A stretch of DNA of 32,196 nucleotides from Rhodobacterales bacterium CG15_BIG_FIL_POST_REV_8_21_14_020_59_13 (GTDB taxonomy: Bacteria > Pseudomonadota > Alphaproteobacteria > Caulobacterales > Maricaulaceae): assembly GCA_002783385.1 (NCBI GenBank), contig PFFX01000155.1, positions 1 through 32,196 of the forward strand. Reading direction: 5' to 3'. The notes beneath the pieces were generated by a model, which did not search any database, was not told the DNA's origin, and saw only the letters and a list, made by a program, of their open reading frames with translations. The stretch's first letter is position 1, and the number at the start of each line of letters is the position of its first letter. This document shows, piece by piece, positions 6,773 to 14,641 of the stretch. A program made the translations under genes and the position numbers.

Positions 6773-9231
6773 GGGAGGTCTCCTTGTTGGGGGCTGGGGA
6801 TAAGGGATTTTGCTTCGCGGGCACCGAGCAAGTCGGCAGCCCAGTCGAGGCCGCGATGGCGCAGCCAGGCGGCGGCGAACCCTGCGCGGCCGGAATTCTC
6901 GATGATCCGCGCAATGGCGAGCTGGTCGCTCTTCGACGAGGCGGCGGTGAAGGCGAGCGCGACCTCTCCAAGACCCAGCTCGAACAGACGGTTGCCGCGT
7001 GCTGACTGACAGTAATAGTCGCGCTTGGGAGTTGCCCGGCTGAGGATTTCGATCTGGCGATCATTGAGACCGAAGCGGCGATAGATGCTCAGGATTTGCG
7101 GTTCGACCGCGCGCTCATTGGGCAGGAAGATACGGGTCGGGCAGCTTTCGATGATCGCGGGCGCAATCGCCGATGTCTCGATATCGGCAAGGCTCTGCGT
7201 GGCGAAGACGACGCTTGCGTTCTTCTTGCGCAGGGTCTTGAGCCATTCGCGCAATTGCGCAGCGAAGGCCGGGCTGTCGAGCACCAGCCAGCCTTCATCG
7301 ATGATGATCATCGTGGGCGACCCGTCGAGCCGCCCTTCGATCCGGTGGAAGAGATAGGAGAGCACCGCCGGTGCCGCGGCCGATCCGGTCAGCCCCTCGG
7401 TCTCAAAGGCCTGGAAGCTGCCTTCGCCAAGCCGCTCGCTTTCGGCATCAAGCAGGCGCCCAAATGGCCCGCCGATGCAATAGGGCGCGAGTGCCTGCTT
7501 CAAGCCCTGCGATTGGAGCAGGACGGCGAGGCCCGTCAGCGTGCGTTCGGCAATTGGCGCGGTCGACAACGAGGTCAGTGCCGACCAGAGGTGGTCCTTG
7601 GTGACCGGATCGATGGTGACGCCTTCGGAAGCAAGGATGGCCTGCAGCCATTCGGACGCCCAATTGCGTTCTCCCGGCTCGTCGATCCGCGCGAGCGGTT
7701 GCAGCATCACGGCCTCGTCGCCGTCCTCTGAAAGGCTTGATCCCAAGTCCTGCCAGTCACCGCCGCAAGCGAGCGCTGCCGCGCGGATCGAGCCACCAAA
7801 ATCGAAGGCGAAGATTTGCGAGCGATTATACCGGCGGAATTGCATTGCCATCATGGCAAGCAGCACCGATTTGCCCGCGCCGGTCGGGCCGACCACCAGA
7901 GCGTGCCCGACATCGCCAACATGAAGCGAAAAGCGGAACGGGGTCGAGCCTTCGGTCTTCGCATAGAAGAGCGGCGGTGCATCAAGATGCGCATTGCGCT
8001 CCGGCCCGGCCCAGACCGCCGATAGCGGCATCATGTGGGCCAGGTTCAGCGTGGAGATGGGAGGCTGGCGGACATTGGCATAGACGTGCCCCGGCAGTGA
8101 TCCGAGCCAGGCTTCGACCGCGTTCATGCCTTCGGTCACACAGGTGAAATCACGGCCCTGAATGACCTTCTCGACCAGACGTAGCTTTTCAGCAGCGAGC
8201 GCGGCATCCTCGTCCCAGACGGTGACGGTGGCCGTCACCAGCGCCAGCCCGACATGATCCGCGCCCAGTTCCTGCAAGGCCGTATCGGCATCCTCGGCCT
8301 TGTTGGCCGCGTCGCTGTCGACCAGCACCGAGGCCTCGTTGGTCATCACCTCTTTGAGGATCGCGGCGACCGATTTGCGCTTGGCAAACCATTGGCGGCG
8401 GATTTTGGAGAGCAGCCGCGTGGCGTCGCTCTTGTCGAGCATGATCGCCCGGGTCGACCATCGATAAGCGAACCCTTGTGCGTTGAGTTCATCGAGCAGG
8501 CCGGGAAAGGTCGCGCTCGGAAAGCCGATCACGCTCAGTGTGCGCAGATGGGCCGCGCCTAGACGCGGCTCAAGCCCGCCAGTGAGCGGCTCGTCGGCGA
8601 GCAGCGCATCCAAATGCATCGGGGTTTCGGGAACGCGGACGGACTGCACCCGCGTCGAGATGCAGCTGTGAAGATAGGTCAGCGTGTCGCCGTCATCGAG
8701 CCATTGGGCTTCGGGGAAAAAGCCCTCGAACAGGCGCAGCAGACGGTCAGTTCGATCCACGAAGCCGTCAAGCAATTCACGTGGGACAATGCCTTTCTCA
8801 GCCTTGCCCTCATAAAGCCAGCTTTCCGCACGCGCTGCCTCTTCGGCAGGCGACATCCACAGGAAGGTAAGGAAATAGCGGCTCTCGAAATGCGCGCCTT
8901 CTTCGGCGAACTGTGCGGCGCGTTCGCGCTCGACCAGCGCCGATGCCGGATCGGGAAAGTCACAGACCGGATAGTCCAGCGCAGGGCGGCGCACCGCTTC
9001 AACGAAGATCGCCCAGCCAGATCCCAACCGCCGCAATGCGCTGTTGAGCCGCGCGGTGGTTGCGACCAGTTCGGCAGGCGTTGCGCTGTCGAGGTCTGGC
9101 CCACGAAAGCGCGCCGTCCGCTGAAAGCTGCCGTCCTTGTTTAAGACGACGCCGGGCGCAACGAGCGCTGCCCAAGGCAGGAAGTCCGCGAGCCTGTCGG
9201 CCTTGTTTCGGTATTCGCGAAGCGAGAACAT
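6769..9231 (-). CDS. trbE: Conjugal transfer ATPase TrbE (VirB4 family)
   Basis: TrbE is the VirB4-type ATPase that powers assembly of the pilus and mating channel at the inner membrane. The 820-residue protein has the N-terminal CagE/TrbE domain (about 1-400) and a C-terminal RecA-like domain with Walker A GPTGAGKS (448-455), Walker B ending in IIIDEGW (D645, E646) and a following FATQSL motif. The start ATG at 9231 lies 3 bp after the trbD stop. The length is usual for TrbE. It is unfused and intact. Confidence 0.97.
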   Translation of the reverse strand: MFSLREYRNKADRLADFLPWAALVAPGVVLNKDGSFQRTARFRGPDLDSATPAELVATTARLNSALRRLGSGWAIFVEAVRRPALDYPVCDFPDPASALVERERAAQFAEEGAHFESRYFLTFLWMSPAEEAARAESWLYEGKAEKGIVPRELLDGFVDRTDRLLRLFEGFFPEAQWLDDGDTLTYLHSCISTRVQSVRVPETPMHLDALLADEPLTGGLEPRLGAAHLRTLSVIGFPSATFPGLLDELNAQGFAYRWSTRAIMLDKSDATRLLSKIRRQWFAKRKSVAAILKEVMTNEASVLVDSDAANKAEDADTALQELGADHVGLALVTATVTVWDEDAALAAEKLRLVEKVIQGRDFTCVTEGMNAVEAWLGSLPGHVYANVRQPPISTLNLAHMMPLSAVWAGPERNAHLDAPPLFYAKTEGSTPFRFSLHVGDVGHALVVGPTGAGKSVLLAMMAMQFRRYNRSQIFAFDFGGSIRAAALACGGDWQDLGSSLSEDGDEAVMLQPLARIDEPGERNWASEWLQAILASEGVTIDPVTKDHLWSALTSLSTAPIAERTLTGLAVLLQSQGLKQALAPYCIGGPFGRLLDAESERLGEGSFQAFETEGLTGSAAAPAVLSYLFHRIEGRLDGSPTMIIIDEGWLVLDSPAFAAQLREWLKTLRKKNASVVFATQSLADIETSAIAPAIIESCPTRIFLPNERAVEPQILSIYRRFGLNDRQIEILSRATPKRDYYCQSARGNRLFELGLGEVALAFTAASSKSDQLAIARIIENSGRAGFAAAWLRHRGLDWAADLLGAREAKSLIPSPQQGDLP

Positions 9232-9234
9232 CCC

Positions 9235-9510
9235 TCACACTCCGCAATGGGCAGGAAAGCGTAGATGCCGCCGGGCCACATCCACGAATTGCGGATCGCG
9301 CCGCGCTGCCCAGACCGCCACCATGTGGCCAAGCGCGAAGAAAACGAGCCCTGCGATCCACAGCTGCAGGCCAAGCCCGATGGCTCCGGCCAGTGTCGCG
9401 TTGGCGATCGCCAGCCCTCGCGGTGCGCCGCCAAGCAGAATATGCTCGGTCAGTGCTCGGTGGACCGGGACCACGAAGCCATTGGGAAGAGAGGAAGCGC
9501 CGCTCTCCAT
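9235..9510 (-). CDS. trbD: Conjugal transfer protein TrbD (VirB3 family)
   Basis: This 91-residue inner-membrane protein has the VirB3/TrbD pattern: a short N-terminal amphipathic stretch with VPVHRALTEHILLGGAPR, then a hydrophobic hairpin (about residues 32-68) and a basic tail. VirB3 proteins associate with the VirB4 ATPase, here TrbE directly downstream. Its start shares a base with the trbC stop (TGATG). Length and order (trbC, trbD, trbE) fit. Confidence 0.93.
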   Translation of the reverse strand: MESGASSLPNGFVVPVHRALTEHILLGGAPRGLAIANATLAGAIGLGLQLWIAGLVFFALGHMVAVWAARRDPQFVDVARRHLRFPAHCGV

Positions 9511-9842
9511 CAGACGAGCGCTCCGCCTCCGAAGGAAAAGAAGGAGAGGAAGAAAGACGATGCGGCAAAGGCGATCGACAGGCCGAAAACGATCTGGATC
9601 AGCCGCCGAAACCCGCCCGACGTGTCGCCGAAGGCCAATGCCAGCCCGGTGGCGATGATGATGATCACCGCGACGATCTTGGCGACCGGTCCCTGGATCG
9701 ATTCAAGGATCGCCTGCAGCGGCGCTTCCCATGGCATGGACGAACCGGCGGCGTGGGCGGGCGTTGTAACGACGAGCGCCACGCCGGTAGTCAAGACAAG
9801 AGCCGACAGGCGCGAGCGCGCCCGTGATAAAATGCGGATCAC
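9510..9842 (-). CDS. trbC: Conjugal transfer pilin TrbC (VirB2 family)
   Basis: TrbC is the VirB2-type propilin. The 110-residue precursor has a long signal sequence ending in AHA near residue 31 and two hydrophobic helices (about 55-72 and 83-103) separated by a short basic loop, as expected for VirB2 pilins. In the RP4 system the TrbC propilin is processed and cyclised by TraF; a TraF-type S26 peptidase is present at 30313-30906. The gene overlaps trbB by 4 bp (ATGA) and trbD by one base. Confidence 0.93.
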   Translation of the reverse strand: MIRILSRARSRLSALVLTTGVALVVTTPAHAAGSSMPWEAPLQAILESIQGPVAKIVAVIIIIATGLALAFGDTSGGFRRLIQIVFGLSIAFAASSFFLSFFSFGGGALV

Positions 9843-10819
9843 GAAGGGTCTCCTTGAGTTGGGGAAAGTGGCGCGAGGACATATTCGCCTGCCGCATCGA
9901 GCCCGCGGACCTCGGCCAGTTCGGACAGCCGCCGTCCGGTGCCATCGCGCACAAGCACAGCAATAACGTCGATGGTCTCGGCGATCAGCGCGCGCGGCAC
10001 AGTGACCACGCTTTCCTGAATCAGCTGTTCGAGCCGCCGCAGCGTGCCTAGCGCAGTCCCAGCATGGATCGTGCCGATCCCGCCCGGATGTCCGGTGCCC
10101 CAGGCCTTGAGCAAGTCGAGCGCTTCTGCGCCGCGCACTTCGCCTATTGGAATACGGTCAGGCCGAAGACGTAAGGCCGAGCGGACCAGATCGGACAGGG
10201 TGGCAACGCCATCCTTGGTCCGCAGCGATACGAGATTGGGCGCGGCGCATTGCAGTTCGCGCGTATCTTCGATCAGGACGACGCGGTCAGAGCTGGAAGC
10301 AACTTCGGCCAGCAGCGCATTGGTAAGCGTGGTCTTGCCGGTGGAAGTACCGCCAGCGACCAGAATGTTCTTCCGCGACACAACGGCATCGGCCATCAAA
10401 TCGGCCTGCCAGTCTGCCATGATGCCCGCAGCGACATAGTCAGCCAGCGTAAATACCGCGACTGCAGGCTTGCGAATGGCAAAGCTGGGCGCTGCAACCA
10501 CCGGCGGCAGGAGCCCTTCAAAGCGTTCCCCGCCCTCGGGCAGCTCTGCCGAAACACGCGGAGCACCGCCATGAACCTCGGAACCGACATGGTGCGCGAC
10601 CAGTCGAATGATGCGCTCGCCATCGGCGGCGCCCATAAGGCAGTCAGTTGCGGCAAGGCCTTCCCCGAGACGGTCGACCCAGAGTCGACCGTCCGGATTG
10701 AGCATGACTTCGATCACTGCGGGTTCTTCGAGCCAGCGAGCAATCTCTACGCCCAAAGCCGTGCGCAACATGCGCGCGCCGCGCGACGATGCTTCGGATC
10801 GGATCGGAATAACGCTCAT
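9839..10819 (-). CDS. trbB: Conjugal transfer ATPase TrbB (VirB11 family)
   Basis: TrbB is the VirB11-type hexameric traffic ATPase of the channel. The 326-residue protein has the N-terminal domain (about 20-130), Walker A GGTSTGKT (156-163), the [12 protein letters not shown] segment, and a [19 protein letters not shown] motif typical of VirB11/TrbB, followed by the Walker B region. I chose the ATG at 10819; the open frame extends to a GTG/ATG region ten codons earlier, which has no better ribosome site. It is the first gene of the trb operon. Upstream lies the divergent restriction locus, so a promoter must lie in the 10820-11097 gap, but I see no convincing one. Confidence 0.95.
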   Translation of the reverse strand: MSVIPIRSEASSRGARMLRTALGVEIARWLEEPAVIEVMLNPDGRLWVDRLGEGLAATDCLMGAADGERIIRLVAHHVGSEVHGGAPRVSAELPEGGERFEGLLPPVVAAPSFAIRKPAVAVFTLADYVAAGIMADWQADLMADAVVSRKNILVAGGTSTGKTTLTNALLAEVASSSDRVVLIEDTRELQCAAPNLVSLRTKDGVATLSDLVRSALRLRPDRIPIGEVRGAEALDLLKAWGTGHPGGIGTIHAGTALGTLRRLEQLIQESVVTVPRALIAETIDVIAVLVRDGTGRRLSELAEVRGLDAAGEYVLAPLSPTQGDPS

Positions 10820-11059
10820 GGGCTGCCCCGGATTGCGGCAACCGACCATCGGCTGCGCTTGCGAGGCAGATCAAAGAGACATCAGATTGCCGTCAGGCAA
10901 CAAGCTTTTGCTGCGAGGAAAGCGCAGCGTAGCCAAAGTATCGCTAGCGTAACGGGCCGGTCAGTCAAACGCGTCAACAATCCGAATCAAACCTGCTATT
11001 CGAGATGAACTCGTCCGATTTCAATTAGATCGATATTTGTCATCGCAACACAAGTCGCG

Positions 11060-11089
11060 TTGCCGTTGCGGGGCGGCTGTGCTTTATCG
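11060..11089 (+). promoter_or_regulatory. Weak promoter candidate for the restriction operon
   Basis: TTGCCG (11060-11065) and TTATCG (11084-11089) are separated by 18 bp on the + strand. Transcription would begin very near the ATG at 11098, which would make the mRNA leaderless or nearly so; no good Shine-Dalgarno precedes that ATG at normal spacing. Within the preceding bases GCAAC (11045-11049) and GTTGC (11059-11063) form a 5-bp inverted repeat. The matches to consensus are modest, so this is tentative. Confidence 0.3.
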
Positions 11090-11097
11090 TGTTCCCG

Positions 11098-14000
11098 ATG
11101 ACCACCCCTGCCGATATCGACAAATTCATTTCCCAGTGGCGCGATACCGGCGGCAGTGAGCTTGCCAATACGCAGAGCTTTATCAACGGCCTGTGCGATC
11201 TGCTAGAGGTAGAACCGCCCACCGGCAGCCGCACTGACGACGTGCATAACGATTATGTCTTCGAACGCCGCGTCTTTCAGGACAATGGCGACGGCACACA
11301 GAGCTTCGGCCGCATCGATTGCTATAAGCGCGGTTGTTACATCCTCGAAGCCAAGCAGGGCAGCGAGGCCGACCGCGCGGCAGCGGATAAAGGCGAGGAC
11401 GATCTCGATATCTTCGGCCAGACCGCCAGCGCCCGCGTCAAGCGTGGCACCGCCCGGCGCGGCACTCCCGGTTGGGCCAAGGCGATGGTGCAGGCCAAGG
11501 GCCAGGCCGAACGCTATGCCAAGGCGCTTCCCGTTGACCATGGCTGGCCGCCAATCCTGCTCGTCACCGACATCGGCTATTGCATCGAGGTCTATGCCGA
11601 CTTCACCGGGACCGGCAAAGCCTATGCCCAGTTCCCCGACCGGGCGCGCTACCGGATCATGCTGGAGGATTTGCACGACGACGACGTGCGAGAGCGGCTC
11701 CGCGCTATCTGGACCGATCCCAAGAGCCTCGACCCCGCTGCCCGCGCTGCTCGTGTTACCCGCGACATTGCCGATCTGCTGGCCACAGTCGCCCGGCGCC
11801 TTGAGAAGCGGGGCTATAATGCGGAGACCACCAGCGGTTTCCTGATGCGGGTGTTGTTCACAATGTTCGCGGAAGACAGCGGACTGATCCCGGAAGGCAA
11901 ATTTACGCAGCTCCTCAAAGACCAGCGCGCACACCCCGAACATCTGGAGCATCAGCTCTCAGCACTGTGGGCGGCGATGGACAAGGGCGAGTTCTCCCCT
12001 GCGCTGGGCGTGCCGCTGAAGAAATTCAACGGCTATCTGTTCAAGGAACGCACCGCGATCCCGCTGGATGCAGAAGAGCTGGAAGTGCTGATCAAGGCGG
12101 GCGAGCACGTCTGGACCGAGGTGGAGCCGGCGATCTTCGGGACGCTGCTGGAACGCGCGCTCAACCCCAAGGAGCGGGCGAAGCTTGGCGCGCATTACAC
12201 CCCGCGCGCCTATGTCGAGCGGCTGATCGGCCCCACGATCATGGAGCCGCTGCGCGCCGATTGGGACGGGGTACGCGGAGCCGCGGCGACCCTGATCGAA
12301 GAGGGGAAGGAGGACGAGGCCAAGGCTTTTGTCGAGGCATTCCATTCTCGGCTTGCCCAGACGAAGGTGCTCGATCCTGCCTGCGGCACAGGCAACTTCC
12401 TCTATGTCGCCTTGGCGCGCATGAAGGAGCTTGAGGGCGAGGTGCTCGATCTGCTGGTCGAGCTGGGCGACGACCAATATGTCGCCGAGCTAACCGGCCA
12501 CACCATCACGCCCGAAAACTTCCTCGGGATTGAGGTAAACGAACGTGCCGTCGAAATTGCGCAACTGGTGCTGTGGATCGGTTATTTGCAATGGCATTTC
12601 CGCGTGAATGGTGCCGACCGCACGCCGCCCGAACCCATCCTGCGCGACGTGCGGACGATTGAACATCGCGATGCCCTGATTGACTACGACGACAAGCTTC
12701 TTGAACGCGATGACGCGGGCAAGCCCATTTCTCGCTGGGATGGCGAGACGATGAAGCTCCATCCCGTCACGGGCAAAAAGGTGCCCGACGAGGGCGCGCG
12801 GGTTGAGGTGTATCGCTACGTGAAGCCCCGTGCGGCGAAGTGGCCCAAGGCCGATTTTATTGTCGGGAACCCGCCATTCATTGGCGGCAAGGACGTGCGG
12901 GACCGTTTGGGAGATGGCTATTTCGACGCGCTGTTCGCCACCACTGATGTGCCTGAAAGCGCCGATTTTGTCATGCATTGGTGGGACAAGGCGGCAACGG
13001 CGGTTCGCAAGGCGGGTACGCGGCGGTTCGGCTTCGTCACCACCAATTCGATCACGCAGGTGTTCAGCCGCCGGGTGATTGCCAAACATCTCGACGCGAA
13101 GAGCGGCGTTGGCCTGAGATTTGCCATTCCGAACCATCCATGGGTGGACGAAAAGGATGGTGCCGCCGTGCGCATCGCCATGACGGTGGCTGAACCGCAG
13201 GGCAAATCAGGCCGCGAGCCGGGAATGGTGCAAACCGTCATTGATGAAAGCGGCGCGCCGCACACCATTGCGTTTGGCATCAATATGGGCCTGATAAGCG
13301 CTGATCTGCGGATCGGGGCCGATGTTTCCTCGGCCCGCCCGCTCAAGGCGAACGACAAGCTCGCTTCTCGAGGCGTTCAATTGATGGGCAATGGCTTCAT
13401 CGTGACGCCGGAGCAGGCAGAGGGTCTGTCGGTTCAAATCACTAATAAGCAACCAGCCAACATCCGCACCGGAGTTAAAGATGGCGATGCCGTGATCTTC
13501 GACTATCGCAATGGCCGTGATCTCGCTGCGCGCCCGCGCGGGGTGAAGGTGATCGACCTCTACGGCCTCAGCGAGACCGAAGTGCGCAACAAGCATCCGG
13601 CAATCTATCAGCACCTCTCGCATGCAGTTCGACCACAGCGTGATGGGCAAGCTTCCAAGAGCAAGACGACCGACGCGAAGCAATATGCTGAAAAATGGTG
13701 GCTCTTCGGCAAACCACGTCCTGAAATCCGCAAGGCCTTATGCGGAGTATCGCGCTACATCGCCACCATCGAGACCGCAAAACACCGGGTGTTCCAGTTC
13801 CTGGCCATGTCGATCCTTCCGGATAACATGCTGGTTTGTATCGCACTCGATGATGCGTTTCATCTCGGCGTGCTGTCGAGCCGGATCAGTGTACTGTGGG
13901 CACTTGAGGCTGGAGGGACACTGGAGGATCGTCCGCGCTACAATAAGACAGCGTGCTTTGACCCCTTTCCCTTCCCTAGGGACGTTGACGAATCGCTCAA

Positions 14001-14625
14001 GGACAAAATCCGGGCCGAGGCCGAAGCACTCGATGCGCTGCGCAAGCGGGTTCTGAAAGAGCACGAGGACCTGACCCTCACTAAGCTTTACAATGTGCTT
14101 GAAGCCCTGCGGGAGGGCCGCGCGCTGACCGAGGCCGAGCGCGACATGCATGATCGCGGGCTCGTCACCCTGATCCGCCAGCACCACGACGCCATCGATG
14201 CGCTGGTTGCCGAAGCCTATCGCTGGCCCGTTGACCTCTCAGATGAGGAAATCCTCATCCGCCTCGTTGCGCTCAACAAGGAACGCGCCGCCGAGGAAGC
14301 CCGTGGCCTGATCCGCTGGCTGCGCCCCGAATATCAGAACCCGCCGTCCGACGATTGGCTCGACACCGGGTCAGGCGTCAAACCGGCAAAGCCCGTGCTC
14401 GCAGCCGAACATGTGCCGGACAACATCATCCCATGGCCCGGAACGCTGCCCGAACAGGTCAGCGCAGTGCAGTCGATACTCTCGACCGCACAAACGCCGC
14501 TCGCACCGCAGGACGTTGCCCGTTCCTTCAAGGGCAAGCGCGCCGCCACTGTCCGTCCCGTGCTCGAGGCGCTGGCTGGTATCGGCATGGCCCGTCGGCT
14601 GAAAGATGGGCGGTATGCGGCGTGA
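11098..14625 (+). CDS. MmeI-like restriction/DNA N6-adenine methyltransferase
   Basis: The 1175-residue protein has a class I SAM-binding motif DPACGTGNF (from D426) and the catalytic NPPF (591-594), the mark of a gamma-type N6-adenine DNA methyltransferase. Near the N-terminus, GRID...ILEAKQ (D74, E84, K86) fits a PD-(D/E)xK nuclease. This order (nuclease motif, helical spacer, methyltransferase, target-recognition region, C-terminal part) resembles the single-chain type IIL enzymes such as MmeI; a winged-helix-like end (about 1090-1175) follows. Start: the ATG at 11098; a GTG three codons earlier is possible. It is read with mcrB and mcrC, mcrB starting 16 bp later. It probably methylates one strand of a recognition site and may cut unmodified DNA, but activity and site cannot be read from the sequence. 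Confidence 0.88.
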   Translation: MTTPADIDKFISQWRDTGGSELANTQSFINGLCDLLEVEPPTGSRTDDVHNDYVFERRVFQDNGDGTQSFGRIDCYKRGCYILEAKQGSEADRAAADKGEDDLDIFGQTASARVKRGTARRGTPGWAKAMVQAKGQAERYAKALPVDHGWPPILLVTDIGYCIEVYADFTGTGKAYAQFPDRARYRIMLEDLHDDDVRERLRAIWTDPKSLDPAARAARVTRDIADLLATVARRLEKRGYNAETTSGFLMRVLFTMFAEDSGLIPEGKFTQLLKDQRAHPEHLEHQLSALWAAMDKGEFSPALGVPLKKFNGYLFKERTAIPLDAEELEVLIKAGEHVWTEVEPAIFGTLLERALNPKERAKLGAHYTPRAYVERLIGPTIMEPLRADWDGVRGAAATLIEEGKEDEAKAFVEAFHSRLAQTKVLDPACGTGNFLYVALARMKELEGEVLDLLVELGDDQYVAELTGHTITPENFLGIEVNERAVEIAQLVLWIGYLQWHFRVNGADRTPPEPILRDVRTIEHRDALIDYDDKLLERDDAGKPISRWDGETMKLHPVTGKKVPDEGARVEVYRYVKPRAAKWPKADFIVGNPPFIGGKDVRDRLGDGYFDALFATTDVPESADFVMHWWDKAATAVRKAGTRRFGFVTTNSITQVFSRRVIAKHLDAKSGVGLRFAIPNHPWVDEKDGAAVRIAMTVAEPQGKSGREPGMVQTVIDESGAPHTIAFGINMGLISADLRIGADVSSARPLKANDKLASRGVQLMGNGFIVTPEQAEGLSVQITNKQPANIRTGVKDGDAVIFDYRNGRDLAARPRGVKVIDLYGLSETEVRNKHPAIYQHLSHAVRPQRDGQASKSKTTDAKQYAEKWWLFGKPRPEIRKALCGVSRYIATIETAKHRVFQFLAMSILPDNMLVCIALDDAFHLGVLSSRISVLWALEAGGTLEDRPRYNKTACFDPFPFPRDVDESLKDKIRAEAEALDALRKRVLKEHEDLTLTKLYNVLEALREGRALTEAERDMHDRGLVTLIRQHHDAIDALVAEAYRWPVDLSDEEILIRLVALNKERAAEEARGLIRWLRPEYQNPPSDDWLDTGSGVKPAKPVLAAEHVPDNIIPWPGTLPEQVSAVQSILSTAQTPLAPQDVARSFKGKRAATVRPVLEALAGIGMARRLKDGRYAA

Positions 14626-14641
14626 CGGGTGAAACAAGCCA

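Noticed and set aside
11203-13137. Several long minus-strand frames opposite the methyltransferase
   Set aside because: They are shadows of a GC-rich coding region; the + strand frame has conserved methyltransferase motifs throughout.
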